Assembly: GCA_947478785.1 (NCBI GenBank)
Contig: CANJXI010000033.1
Coordinates: forward strand, 1 to 37,794
Length of the DNA stretch: 37,794 nt
Source: Caulobacteraceae bacterium
Lineage (GTDB): Bacteria; Pseudomonadota; Alphaproteobacteria; Caulobacterales; Caulobacteraceae
Reading direction: 5' to 3'
Shown here: piece after piece, positions 15,369-23,930 of the stretch
Layout: every line of letters starts with the position of its first letter
How positions within the stretch are numbered: the first letter of the stretch is position 1
Program-made: the position numbers and the translations under genes
Notes under the pieces: generated by a model
What the model saw: the letters and a program-made list of their open reading frames with translations, nothing else
Databases searched by the model: none
What the model was told of the DNA's origin: nothing

Positions 15369-16655
15369 ATGACTCCCCAGTCGGAATTCCTGGTCCTGGC
15401 GCCCATCCGTCCCGAGGCAGTCGGCCCGTTGCGCGCCGTGCTGGCCGGCATGACCGCGGCCCCGGGGCAGGCCGACCCGCGGAACGCCATCGTTCCTTTC
15501 GGCGCGTTCCCGACGCTGCACGTCGCCCGCTTCGTGGTGCTCGAGGACGAGACGCGCGGTGATCTTGAGGCGTTCGGCCAGACCCCCGGGGACCTGCCCG
15601 TCCACCTGGCCTTCCTCGGCGATTGCGATGGCCCGTCGGAAGCCCTGCTGGACGATCTGGCTGCGCGCGCGGACCAGGGCTTGCGGACCATCTTCGGCCA
15701 CTGCGAGGGCTTTGGCCCGCAGACCGACGTGGCGGCGTGGATGCGCGCCCATCTGGTGCGCCCGCAGGCCTGGTACGTGAACTGGGTCGGCCGCACGGTT
15801 TCGCAGGTGCGCGAGGAAGCGGCCCTGCACGAGGCGCTGTCGGCGGAGCTCCGGCGCGCGGTCTCCGAGGGCGAACTGACCCCACAGGCCCTCCACGCGC
15901 GACTCCGCAGCTTCGTGAAGGCCTCTGACCTGACGCTGACGCCGCCCGAGCCCACCCCGCCCGCCTGGAAGGCGCGACACGCCTGGTCGCTGGTCGCGGG
16001 CATCGTGATCCTGCTAATCGCCGCGCCGGTGCTGCTGGTCCTGTCGCCGATCCTGCTGGCCGTCCTGCGGCTGCACGAGACCCGCGACCCGGAGATCCAG
16101 ACCCCCTCCGACCGCCGGCGCCAGGCGCGGATCGCGGCGGGCGAGGACCACGACGTCAGCAACCCGTTCAGCGCCATCGGGACCATCAAGCCGGGCGCCT
16201 TCCGCTTCGCCCTGGTGATGGCGGTGCTCTGGCTGATCAACTTCGGGGCGGAGCACATCTACACGCGCGGCCGGCTGGCGCGGGTGGGCACGATCCATTT
16301 CGCCCGCTGGGTGGTGATCGACGGCGGCCAGCGCGTGTTCTTTGTCAGCAACTACGACGGCTCGCTCGAGAGCTACATGGACGATTTCATCAACAAGGCG
16401 GCGTTCGGCCTGAACCTCGCTTTCTCCAATGGCGTCGGCTATCCGACCACGAGCTTCCTGCTGTTCCAGGGCGCCAAGCGGGAAGAGCATTTCAAGGCCT
16501 TCCTGCGCCGCCGCCAGCAGTTCACCGACGTCTGGTACAAGGCCTACCCCGGGCTCACGGCCTTCGACCTCGCGCGGAATTCGGAGATCCGCCAAGGGCT
16601 CGAAAACCCCGAGCTGACCGGCGCGCCGCTGCGCGCCTGGCTGGCCAAGATCTGA
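15369..16655 (+). CDS. Membrane protein with duplicated ferredoxin-like domain, DyP neighbour
   Basis: The 428-residue protein has two similar soluble parts around a membrane region (about 206-234, perhaps also 278-296). Residues 49-114 (TLHVARFVVLED, FLGDCDG, LLDDL, GLRTIFGH, GF) correspond to 308-358 (TIHFARWVVID, FVSNYDG, YMDDF, GLNLAFSN, GY), which indicates an internal duplication of a ferredoxin-like/dimeric alpha-beta barrel unit of the sort used by DyP peroxidases and relatives. No proximal haem histidine pattern is evident. The C-terminus (KREEHFKAFLRRRQQFTDVW, LTAFDLARNSEIRQGLENP) is helical. It ends seven bases before the DyP gene, so a physical partnership with the peroxidase is likely. 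Function unknown. Confidence 0.75.
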   Translation: MTPQSEFLVLAPIRPEAVGPLRAVLAGMTAAPGQADPRNAIVPFGAFPTLHVARFVVLEDETRGDLEAFGQTPGDLPVHLAFLGDCDGPSEALLDDLAARADQGLRTIFGHCEGFGPQTDVAAWMRAHLVRPQAWYVNWVGRTVSQVREEAALHEALSAELRRAVSEGELTPQALHARLRSFVKASDLTLTPPEPTPPAWKARHAWSLVAGIVILLIAAPVLLVLSPILLAVLRLHETRDPEIQTPSDRRRQARIAAGEDHDVSNPFSAIGTIKPGAFRFALVMAVLWLINFGAEHIYTRGRLARVGTIHFARWVVIDGGQRVFFVSNYDGSLESYMDDFINKAAFGLNLAFSNGVGYPTTSFLLFQGAKREEHFKAFLRRRQQFTDVWYKAYPGLTAFDLARNSEIRQGLENPELTGAPLRAWLAKI

Positions 16656-16662
16656 GGGCCGC

Positions 16663-18102
16663 ATGCCGATCCCCCCTCACGACCTCGCCGACATCCAGGG
16701 CCTGGTGAAGTCGGGCTACGGCCCGCTGACCGAGGCGCTCAGCCTGTTGCTGCGGGTGAAGGACGCCGAGGCGGCGCGGGCCTGGCTGGGCGGCTTCCAT
16801 CCGACCACCATGGCCGATCTCTCCGCCGGCAAGCGGATCCCTGCCGCCCGGCACCTGGCCCTGACCGCGCCTGGCCTGTCGGCGCTGGGCCTGGCGGACG
16901 CGGTGCTGGAAGGCTTCTCGCCAGAGTTCGTGGGCGGCATGTCGGCCGACCGCGCCCGCTCGCGAAGGCTGGGCGACGTGGGGCCGAACGCGCCCGAGGC
17001 CTGGGCCTGGGGCCGGGCCGGCGAAGAGCCGCATGCGCTCCTGATGCTGTTCGCCCTGCCCGGCCGCCTGCCGACGCTCAAGGCCGAGGTGCTGACGCCC
17101 GCCATTAGCGCCGCCTTCGAGATCACGGAACTGCCCACCGCGCCCCTGGACGGGCGCGAGCCGTTCGGATTCGTGGACGGGCTCAGCCAGCCCAGGGTCG
17201 ACTGGGCCGGAACGCGCCAGCCCGACACCAGCGAGGACCTGGACTACGGAAACCTGATCTCGTCGGGCGAGTTCGTGCTGGGTTATCCCAATGAATATGG
17301 CCTGGCGACCCGCACGCCACGCCTTGACCCGACCGGTGCGCCTGGCCTGCCCCGGGCCGCGGACAACCCGGACAAGGCCGACCTCGGGCGCAACGGGACC
17401 TACCTCGTATTCCGCCAGCTGCATCAGGACGTGGACGGCTTCTGGCGGTTCGTGGACGCCAACGGCGGCCTCCCCCTGGCCGAGGCCATGGTTGGGCGCC
17501 GCAAGGACGGCCGGCCGCTGGTCGCCACCGGCCAGCGCCCGATCCGCGGGGTCGGCCCGGAGCCCGCCGACGTGGCGGCCAACGGTTTCGACTTCGAGAG
17601 CGACGGCGAGGGCCTGGCCTGCCCCCTCACCGGCCACGTCCGCCGGGCCAACCCGCGCACCGGCGACCAGCCGGGCGGCAACCTGGGGCCCATCCGCACG
17701 CTGGCCGGCATGCTGGGCTTCGGCATCGAGCGCCAACCTGACACCATCGCCTCCAGCCGCTTCCACCGCCTCCTGCGGCGCGGCCGGAAATACGGCGCGG
17801 GCGCCGACACCGGCCTCCACTTCATCTGCCTGGGCGCCAGCATCGCGCGGCAATTCGAGTTCGTGCAGGGCGCGTGGCTGGCCAGCGCCAAGTTCGGCGG
17901 CCTGACCGGGGAGCAGGACCCTCTGCTGGGCGCGCGCCAGCCGTTCCCGGAAGGCCACCCGACCGACGGCTTCCGCTGGCCGCAGGCGGACGGACCCTGC
18001 CGCGCCTTCGACGGCCTGCCCCAGTTCGTCACCGTGCGCGGCGGCGCCTACTTCTTCCTGCCGGGCGTACGCGCCCTGCGCTACCTGGCCAGCCTCAGCT
18101 GA
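16663..18102 (+). CDS. DyP-type haem peroxidase
   Basis: The 479-residue enzyme has the dye-decolorizing peroxidase signatures: the GxxDG motif as FGFVDGLSQPR with catalytic D172, the proximal haem ligand H325 in CPLTGHVRRANPR, and the distal Arg region SSRFHRLLRRGRKYG (365-378), followed by FICLGASIARQFEFVQGAWL. DyP enzymes use H2O2 or organic hydroperoxides to oxidise dyes, phenols and other bulky reductants. I see no Tat or Sec signal, so it is probably cytoplasmic or tethered through the membrane-protein neighbours. Length suits the larger DyP classes. It is the last gene of the plus-strand unit, and its final eight bases overlap the 3' end of the opposing catalase-like gene. Confidence 0.9.
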   Translation: MPIPPHDLADIQGLVKSGYGPLTEALSLLLRVKDAEAARAWLGGFHPTTMADLSAGKRIPAARHLALTAPGLSALGLADAVLEGFSPEFVGGMSADRARSRRLGDVGPNAPEAWAWGRAGEEPHALLMLFALPGRLPTLKAEVLTPAISAAFEITELPTAPLDGREPFGFVDGLSQPRVDWAGTRQPDTSEDLDYGNLISSGEFVLGYPNEYGLATRTPRLDPTGAPGLPRAADNPDKADLGRNGTYLVFRQLHQDVDGFWRFVDANGGLPLAEAMVGRRKDGRPLVATGQRPIRGVGPEPADVAANGFDFESDGEGLACPLTGHVRRANPRTGDQPGGNLGPIRTLAGMLGFGIERQPDTIASSRFHRLLRRGRKYGAGADTGLHFICLGASIARQFEFVQGAWLASAKFGGLTGEQDPLLGARQPFPEGHPTDGFRWPQADGPCRAFDGLPQFVTVRGGAYFFLPGVRALRYLASLS

Positions 18103-19276
18103 ACACCTCGTCGCCGGTCGGCTCCAGGTGGGGGGCGGCGTTCATCTTCTGGCGGAAGTCGCTGAGCTCGCGGTAAAGGCGCAGGCGCGTGCGGCTCTGG
18201 TTGCCGAGCGGCCGGTGCTCAGGGAGCGCGTGCCAGGGATTGTATTTCAGGTTCCTGGCGAACCCCATCTGGGCGGCCGAGTTGAAGGTCTGGCGCGGAA
18301 TCTTCAGCTTGGCCACGGTGACGAAGGGCGACAGCCGCCTTGGCCACATAACTCCGGCGTTCTCGATCGGCATCCGGTGGGAGTCGGTCTGGACCTGGAC
18401 GGCGATGTCGAACTCGACGTCCTGGGCGTCGAGCGTCCGGACCATGTTGTCGTGCAGGTAGTTGTCGGGGACGGCGCCGAACGGCAGGCCGGGGATCTTG
18501 CGATGCACCTTCGAGCGCGGGAAGAAGGCGTACTGCATCGCCTGCCCCTCGCCCAGCAGGTAGGGAACACAGCTGTAGAACGCCTCGCCCAGCGGGTTCG
18601 ACTGGGTCTTGTTCCACAAGGACTGCATCCAGAAATCCAGCAGGTGGGACTGCCGAGGGTCCAGGAAATACCAGAGCGGCTGATGCAGCAGGCTCCAGTA
18701 CTGCAGCCGCGCGTTGGTCTTGGTGTCCGGCGTCGGGAAGGTCGGCACGCAGATGCAGATCAGGTCCTGGGTCAGTTTCTCCTCGTCCATCAGCTTGGGC
18801 CCCTCGACGCCTATCAGCTTGATCGCCATGGAGACGAAGCCGACATCCTCGATGTCCTTGGGCACGTCTGGCCCGGGACCTGAGTAGCGGACCCAGGCGC
18901 GGAAACTCCGGGGCGTGGCGAAGACGCCGCGCCGCACGTTTTCCGGCAGGCCGTCCAGGATCGTGACCTCCCCCCGCACCAGGCCGTGGGTCTTGGTGTT
19001 GCCGCCGCGTTCATAGCCGCCCGGCTTGAAACGCCCGCGCATCTGCTCGCGCATCAGGTCGATGATCCCCTGGGTGTCGGCCTCCTCGCCCGGCTGCAGT
19101 TTTTCCTCGGCCAGCGCCAGGTGCTCGTTGCGGCGCTGGATGTTGATCAGGAACTGGGCCACGGCCGCCTGCGGCGCGCGCAGCGCCGCGTCCAGCGCGT
19201 CGCGGACGAAGGGTTCAAGGCGGCGCTCGATGTGGCTGACCGCCACCAGGGCGTCATGCAGCCGCTGCAGGGGCAT
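18095..19276 (-). CDS. Catalase-like haem protein (y4iL-like), Thr-His active site
   Basis: The 393-residue protein belongs to the short catalase-related group typified by rhizobial y4iL. The distal histidine is H97 in TKTHGLVRGE. Near the C-terminus R364-x3-Y368-x6-R375 in RTRLRLYRELSDFR matches the catalase proximal R-x3-Y-x6-R, making Y368 the likely haem ligand. Two departures matter: the residue before H97 is Thr, as in the coral allene oxide synthase, instead of the Val of true catalases, and the distal Asn position appears to be C176 in ICICVPTFP. So hydroperoxide chemistry rather than H2O2 dismutation is plausible. It overlaps the upstream GMC gene by 23 bases and is last in the cytochrome-GMC-catalase unit. 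Confidence 0.82.
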   Translation of the reverse strand: MPLQRLHDALVAVSHIERRLEPFVRDALDAALRAPQAAVAQFLINIQRRNEHLALAEEKLQPGEEADTQGIIDLMREQMRGRFKPGGYERGGNTKTHGLVRGEVTILDGLPENVRRGVFATPRSFRAWVRYSGPGPDVPKDIEDVGFVSMAIKLIGVEGPKLMDEEKLTQDLICICVPTFPTPDTKTNARLQYWSLLHQPLWYFLDPRQSHLLDFWMQSLWNKTQSNPLGEAFYSCVPYLLGEGQAMQYAFFPRSKVHRKIPGLPFGAVPDNYLHDNMVRTLDAQDVEFDIAVQVQTDSHRMPIENAGVMWPRRLSPFVTVAKLKIPRQTFNSAAQMGFARNLKYNPWHALPEHRPLGNQSRTRLRLYRELSDFRQKMNAAPHLEPTGDEVFS

Positions 19277-21146
19277 GGATCGCTTCCTTCTCGCTTCGGG
19301 GCGCGCGCAGGGCGGCGGCGTGGATCACCTCGGCCGCCTTCTCGCCGATGAGATAGACCGCGCAGGCGATGAAGAAGCCGGGGATGCGCGGGAACACCGA
19401 GGCGTCCACCACTCGCAGGCCGGTGACGCCGTGGACCTGGAAGTCGCTGTCGATGACGCCGCCCTGCTCGCGAGGCCCGATGGCGCAGGTGCAGGAGGCG
19501 TGATGGCCCCAGGCGTTGTCGCGGACGTACTGTTCGATCTGGGCAGAGGTGTTGACCGCCGCCCCGGGCGTCTCCTCCTCGGCGATGCGGCGCTCGGCGC
19601 GGAGCGGGCTCGCCATGCGGCGTGCGAAACGCACGGCATGCACCATGGCCTTCAGGTCGCCCGTGGGATCGGCGCCGCCCTCCTCGAAGTGGTGGAAGTT
19701 GATGTCCGGCGGTTCGCGCGGGTCGGCCGAGCGCAGGGTCACCCGCCCGCCGCGATTGGCGGTGTGGGCCTTGAGGATCGTCCAGGTCAGGTAGTTGTGA
19801 CCGGTGGCGATTTCCTTGGAATAGCCCGGGTAGTAGCCCCGGAAGGGTGCCAGCAGGCCCATGAAGAAGAGATCGCGCGGCCCCTTTTGTCCGGGTGAGC
19901 GCTTGGCCACGGCCACCGCGGCGCCGTTGGAGATGTACATGCCCGCCCCGCCCGACCACTGGGTCCAGAGGCGGTCGTTACGCTCGAAGGCGGCGCCCGA
20001 CAGCGCGCTCCAGTCGCAGGTCAGGCGGTTGACGACACCCACCTCGTAGCGGTCCTGCAGGTTACGCCCGACGCCCGGCAGGTCACAGCGCAAGGCGATG
20101 CCGTGCCGCGCGAGTTCGTCGGCGGGGCCGATCCCCGACAGCATCAGGAGCTGCGGCGTGTTGAAGGCGCCGCCCGCCAGGATCACCTCGCGCCGCGCGC
20201 GCGCCGTGCGCACTTCGCCCGCTGCGTCCGTGACGCCGGGACTGGCGCGATAGAGCTTATCGCCCGACCGGTACTCTACGCCGTCCGCGCGGTTGGCGGC
20301 GTCGAACAGCACCCTGGTCGCCAGCGCATGGAGCTGAATATCGAGCCGTCCGCCATGGGCCGGGGCCCCAACCTGCGCCGAGAGCACCCGCTCGCGCGAG
20401 CCCACCCGTCGGTGGTCGCGGGTCGTGAGCGGCGTGTACCAGACCCGCGCATTGCGCCCGGCCGCCTGCAGCCGCGCATTGGGATCGGCCCGCCCAAGCA
20501 GCAGACGAACCACGGCCCCCAGCGCGCGCGGCCCACGCAGCAAGGCACCCTGGGCGGAATCGACGATCAGGCGGACCATCTGCGGGTCCATGCACGCCTG
20601 GCGGGGGAGCGCGCGTTCCGTGGTCAGCCATCCCGTCCAGCCATGGCCGCTGAAATCCAGCCCCAACCGCGCCAGGAACCGCAGCACTGGGCGATGGCGG
20701 CAGTCCTCCATGCGCCGGAACCGCGCCCGCATGGCCTTTGGCGCCCAGGAGGCGTCGCCGGTCAGGTCCTGGATCGCCTTCCAGTCGGCGTCGTCGGGGC
20801 GCACCAGGATCATGGCGTTGTGCGCCGTGCAGCCGCCCAGCGTCGAGGCGCGGGGGTAGAGCACGCCCTCCCGGCCCCGCTTGGGATCGCGCGCCTGCTT
20901 CGCCGGATCCGCATAGTGCTCGACGAAGAAATTCCAGCTGATCGCCGGGTTCTCCGAGGCGAAGGGATGGAAGGCCGGAACATCGTAGTCGTCCGGCGCC
21001 CGGCCGCCGCCCGTCCTCGGGTCGCCGCCGGCCTCCAGCAGCAGGACGCTGTGTCCCAGTTCAGCCAACCGCGCGGCGACCGTGCCACCGCCGGCCCCGG
21101 ATCCGACCACGATGTAATCCCACTCAGCATTCGCCGGGCCCGCCAC
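19254..21146 (-). CDS. GMC-family FAD oxidoreductase, second catalytic residue replaced
   Basis: The 630-residue flavoprotein begins with the FAD-binding YIVVGSGAGGGTVAARLAEL (GxGxxG at 15-20) and E38 for the ribose, has LGGCTAHNAMILVRPDD, REVILAGGAFNTPQLLMLSG in the middle, and a C-terminal substrate domain with H549 in HHASCTCAIG. Aligning VFPRIPGFFIACAVYLIGEK with the usual VMP.IPSGNTNAPTIMIGEK puts F592 where GMC enzymes have the partner Asn/His, so only one of the two catalytic residues remains. GMC enzymes oxidise alcohols and pass electrons to O2, quinone or cytochromes. The diheme cytochrome gene lies ten bases upstream, which suggests cytochrome as acceptor. No signal peptide is visible. 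Confidence 0.87.
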   Translation of the reverse strand: MAGPANAEWDYIVVGSGAGGGTVAARLAELGHSVLLLEAGGDPRTGGGRAPDDYDVPAFHPFASENPAISWNFFVEHYADPAKQARDPKRGREGVLYPRASTLGGCTAHNAMILVRPDDADWKAIQDLTGDASWAPKAMRARFRRMEDCRHRPVLRFLARLGLDFSGHGWTGWLTTERALPRQACMDPQMVRLIVDSAQGALLRGPRALGAVVRLLLGRADPNARLQAAGRNARVWYTPLTTRDHRRVGSRERVLSAQVGAPAHGGRLDIQLHALATRVLFDAANRADGVEYRSGDKLYRASPGVTDAAGEVRTARARREVILAGGAFNTPQLLMLSGIGPADELARHGIALRCDLPGVGRNLQDRYEVGVVNRLTCDWSALSGAAFERNDRLWTQWSGGAGMYISNGAAVAVAKRSPGQKGPRDLFFMGLLAPFRGYYPGYSKEIATGHNYLTWTILKAHTANRGGRVTLRSADPREPPDINFHHFEEGGADPTGDLKAMVHAVRFARRMASPLRAERRIAEEETPGAAVNTSAQIEQYVRDNAWGHHASCTCAIGPREQGGVIDSDFQVHGVTGLRVVDASVFPRIPGFFIACAVYLIGEKAAEVIHAAALRAPRSEKEAIHAPAAAA

Positions 21147-21156
21147 GCCCGGCGCC

Positions 21157-23826
21157 TCAGAAGGTCTTCAGGAAGGCGATCAGGGCGCGCTTGTCGTCGT
21201 CGCCGAGCGCCTTCTCGGTTCCCCAGGACTTCTCGTCGGCGGTCAGCCCGTCCTGGTGGTTGAAGGCCTCGGTCCCGAACAGGTGGCCGCGGTTGACCAC
21301 GAAGTCGGGGCATTTGTTCAGGGCCAGCAGCGGCGCGCGCACGGATGCGTACTGTTCGCGCAACGCCTCGCCGGACGCGCCCGGGGTCAGCGCCTTGCGG
21401 TCGTGGCGCAACTCGTGGACCAGCCACAGGATCCGCCAAGCGTGCACGATCTTGTCGATCGGATTGTGGCTCTCCGAGCGCAGCATGGTGTTGGCCAGCA
21501 GGTTGACCGGCATGCCGGCCGGGATCGGCCCCACCACCAGCGAGCCGTCCATGGTCGCGTCCATCTTCGGATAGTCGGCGAAGGCCGCGTCCAGCTTCGC
21601 CCGATCCGCGTTCCGATAGACGAGGCCGGGATAGAAGCGGCCCAGCGGGCCCTGGATCAGCCTGACCGCGCCCGGCACATAGTCCGGCGCGATGACCACC
21701 CAGCTGGTCTTGGTGGTGCGGTCGATCACGCCGTGCACCTTGCCCTTCAGCAGCGGGTCCTGGGCGCGCTTCTCCGGCCACAGCATCTGTTCGATGGAGG
21801 GCTCGAAGACGGCCATTCGGTCGGCGACGCCGACCATGGGCGTGGCCTCGTACGGCATCCCGGCGCGGGTGACCTCGGTGCGGTAGCTGAAGGGCCCGAC
21901 GGTGTTGTTCAGCAGGTAGGGCGCCGTCGACCAGAGCGCGATCAGCGACGGCGGCCGGGTATAGCCTCGTCCGCCGCCCGGCATCCGGTAGACGCTGGGC
22001 GCCCCGGTGATCGGGTTGCTGACGGTGATCGCCCCGACCGATGGCAGGGTCTTGTAGGTCTCCGACGAGAAGTTGTCCCAGATGTTGCCACGGATGGCGT
22101 TGGTGGCCAGCGGACTGCAGGCGTTGGTCCGAAGCAGCGTTACCGGCACCCGGAATTCGGCCGACAGATAGTTGTGGTCGAGGAAGTCGGGCGCGGCCAC
22201 GATGCCGCGCATCTCGCTTTTGAAGGCCGGCGTCTGGCTGTGTTTCCAGTAGGCCTTGAAGCAGGCGAGGTAGCCCGCGCCGACACACCTGTCGTCTGAC
22301 AGCTTGGCCACCGCCTCGGGCGGCAGCTTGCTGGAGTGGCAGCGGGCGCAGGTGTCGGCGAACACCTGCTTGCCATGCGCCAGGGTCGCTGGATCGGCGG
22401 TGAGATAGGCCGCGCCGCCGGGGGCCGCGGCGAGCCGGTCGGGTCGGCCGGCCTTCAGGAAGAACAGCGCCGTTGACGGCGTCCCCGCCTCGGTCGCGCG
22501 CCAGTAGGCGGAATTTTTCTCGGCGGTGACGATCGGGATCGGCGTGATGGTCTGGCCGCCGACTACCGCCTTGAAGTGCAGCAGCCATTCCTCGGAGAAC
22601 AGGCCGATGTTCAGGTAGACGCGGTTGAGCGCGCCCAGCGCGCCGACGGAGTCCGATCCATCCTTCAGGACCCGAGGCGACTTCACCCGGTCCTTGCCGT
22701 CGAAAAACAGCGTCAGCGGGGCGGTCGAGATGTAGCTGTTGAACTGCTTGTTGTGCAGCTCGCCGCCCTTCAGACGCTCCTTGCCCAGGTAGAGCGCCCC
22801 GCCGGGCAGCTTGTCGCTGGCGGCCACCCCCATGCGGTCGTCGAGGCTGTAGATGGCGTTCATGGTGCGCGGGTTGTTGATGCTGTCGGTGGACACCAGC
22901 GAGGTGTCCATGGCGCCCGGGCGATAGGTGTGGACCAGCTGGAACATGAAATTCCGCTCATCGGCGCTCTGGATGAACAGCCGATCCACCCACATGTACT
23001 GCGCGCCCACCGTGGAGCTGAGCTCGGCCAGCTTGGGGTTCTCGGGGTCGGCGGGCGGCTTCAGCGGGTTCGGACCCACATGGCAGAAGCCGCAGGACAT
23101 GCCGACCCGGTAGGGGCGCACCAGCTTGGGATTATTGTAGTAGCGGGGGTCTGTGTAATAGCGCTCCGGGTCCCAGGCGGCGGCGGCCTTGTCGTCGAAT
23201 GCCGGGTTAGGGAACAGCCGCAGCCCGATGATCCCGGTCGGATAGCCATAGTAGGACCCCACCGGCATGGCCGCCGGCGGCCTGGCCCCGTTGGCCATCA
23301 CCGTGCCGGCCTTGAAGGCCTTGCCGCGGAAGCCGAACTTCACGCCGGGATAGGCCGCCTCGTCGGCGAACGGGTCTGGTCCGCAATCGGCCTTGCGGAT
23401 GTCGAGCCACAGACCGAAGCGTTGCGGATCGGGCGCCTTGGCTTCCTCGAAGCAGGGCTCGTTGACCAGGCCCAGATTGGCCCAGCGGTTGGCCCGGTGG
23501 TAGGCCTGCATCGGGTGGGAGGTGACGATCTTCAGGAGATCGAAGCCGCCGAAGGTGGTGGCCGTCATCCCGTCCCAGAACCGGTCGTTGCCCCCGGTCC
23601 AGACGAGCCACATGTCGCGGCCCTGCACCTCGCGCTCGTTGAGAGCCGGCGCATTGTCCATGTCGTGGAAGTAGTCGACCGCCGAGTGGGGAAACGACGC
23701 GGCCTCGCGTCCAGCCGCCTGCGCCTCGTCGAGGACCGCCCCGGGATGTGGACCCCGATCACAGGCCGGCAACGCAAACAGCGCTCCGACAATCGCCGCG
23801 AAGCCACTCCATCGACGCCAAGGCAT
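21157..23826 (-). CDS. Diheme c-type cytochrome, putative lipoprotein
   Basis: The 889-residue protein starts with a positively charged, hydrophobic leader ending LFALPAC (C22), a plausible lipobox, so export and lipid anchoring are likely. Two haem c motifs are present, CGFCH at 245-249 and CARCH at 493-497. The second half resembles the large cytochrome c/di-haem peroxidase-related family; the first half has many conserved-looking aromatic segments but no family I can name. ATG 23826 is chosen over an upstream TTG because GGGAG is correctly placed. A hairpin lies 25 bases upstream. With the GMC and catalase-like genes directly downstream it probably accepts electrons from the flavoprotein or acts as a peroxidase. 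Rubber-oxygenase-like function was considered but not supported. Confidence 0.82.
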   Translation of the reverse strand: MPWRRWSGFAAIVGALFALPACDRGPHPGAVLDEAQAAGREAASFPHSAVDYFHDMDNAPALNEREVQGRDMWLVWTGGNDRFWDGMTATTFGGFDLLKIVTSHPMQAYHRANRWANLGLVNEPCFEEAKAPDPQRFGLWLDIRKADCGPDPFADEAAYPGVKFGFRGKAFKAGTVMANGARPPAAMPVGSYYGYPTGIIGLRLFPNPAFDDKAAAAWDPERYYTDPRYYNNPKLVRPYRVGMSCGFCHVGPNPLKPPADPENPKLAELSSTVGAQYMWVDRLFIQSADERNFMFQLVHTYRPGAMDTSLVSTDSINNPRTMNAIYSLDDRMGVAASDKLPGGALYLGKERLKGGELHNKQFNSYISTAPLTLFFDGKDRVKSPRVLKDGSDSVGALGALNRVYLNIGLFSEEWLLHFKAVVGGQTITPIPIVTAEKNSAYWRATEAGTPSTALFFLKAGRPDRLAAAPGGAAYLTADPATLAHGKQVFADTCARCHSSKLPPEAVAKLSDDRCVGAGYLACFKAYWKHSQTPAFKSEMRGIVAAPDFLDHNYLSAEFRVPVTLLRTNACSPLATNAIRGNIWDNFSSETYKTLPSVGAITVSNPITGAPSVYRMPGGGRGYTRPPSLIALWSTAPYLLNNTVGPFSYRTEVTRAGMPYEATPMVGVADRMAVFEPSIEQMLWPEKRAQDPLLKGKVHGVIDRTTKTSWVVIAPDYVPGAVRLIQGPLGRFYPGLVYRNADRAKLDAAFADYPKMDATMDGSLVVGPIPAGMPVNLLANTMLRSESHNPIDKIVHAWRILWLVHELRHDRKALTPGASGEALREQYASVRAPLLALNKCPDFVVNRGHLFGTEAFNHQDGLTADEKSWGTEKALGDDDKRALIAFLKTF

Positions 23827-23850
23827 CAGGCCACTCCCGCTTGTCAATCA

Positions 23851-23871
23851 CGCTCGCAACTTGTGCGAGCG
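23851..23871 (-). promoter_or_regulatory. Perfect 8-bp stem-loop upstream of the cytochrome operon
   Basis: CGCTCGCA-ACTTG-TGCGAGCG is a perfect inverted repeat with a five-base loop, between the upstream amidohydrolase stop (23931) and the cytochrome ATG (23826) on the same strand. It could end upstream transcription, act as an operator, or structure the cytochrome leader mRNA. No U-tract follows on the minus strand. Confidence 0.45.
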
Positions 23872-23930
23872 TAGCAGAACCAAATACACGGTGAAGGGGG
23901 AATGCCCGCGAGAGTTTCCCTAGGCAGCCC

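Noticed and set aside
20810..22588. 592-codon minus-strand frame overlapping the cytochrome and GMC genes
   Set aside because: It is in another frame of the same strand as the cytochrome gene and is Arg/Gly/Ala-rich without haem or flavin motifs.
21157..23826. Rubber-oxygenase RoxA identity for the diheme cytochrome
   Set aside because: Only the two CxxCH motifs and export leader are shared in general terms; the length is greater and I see no specific RoxA signature.
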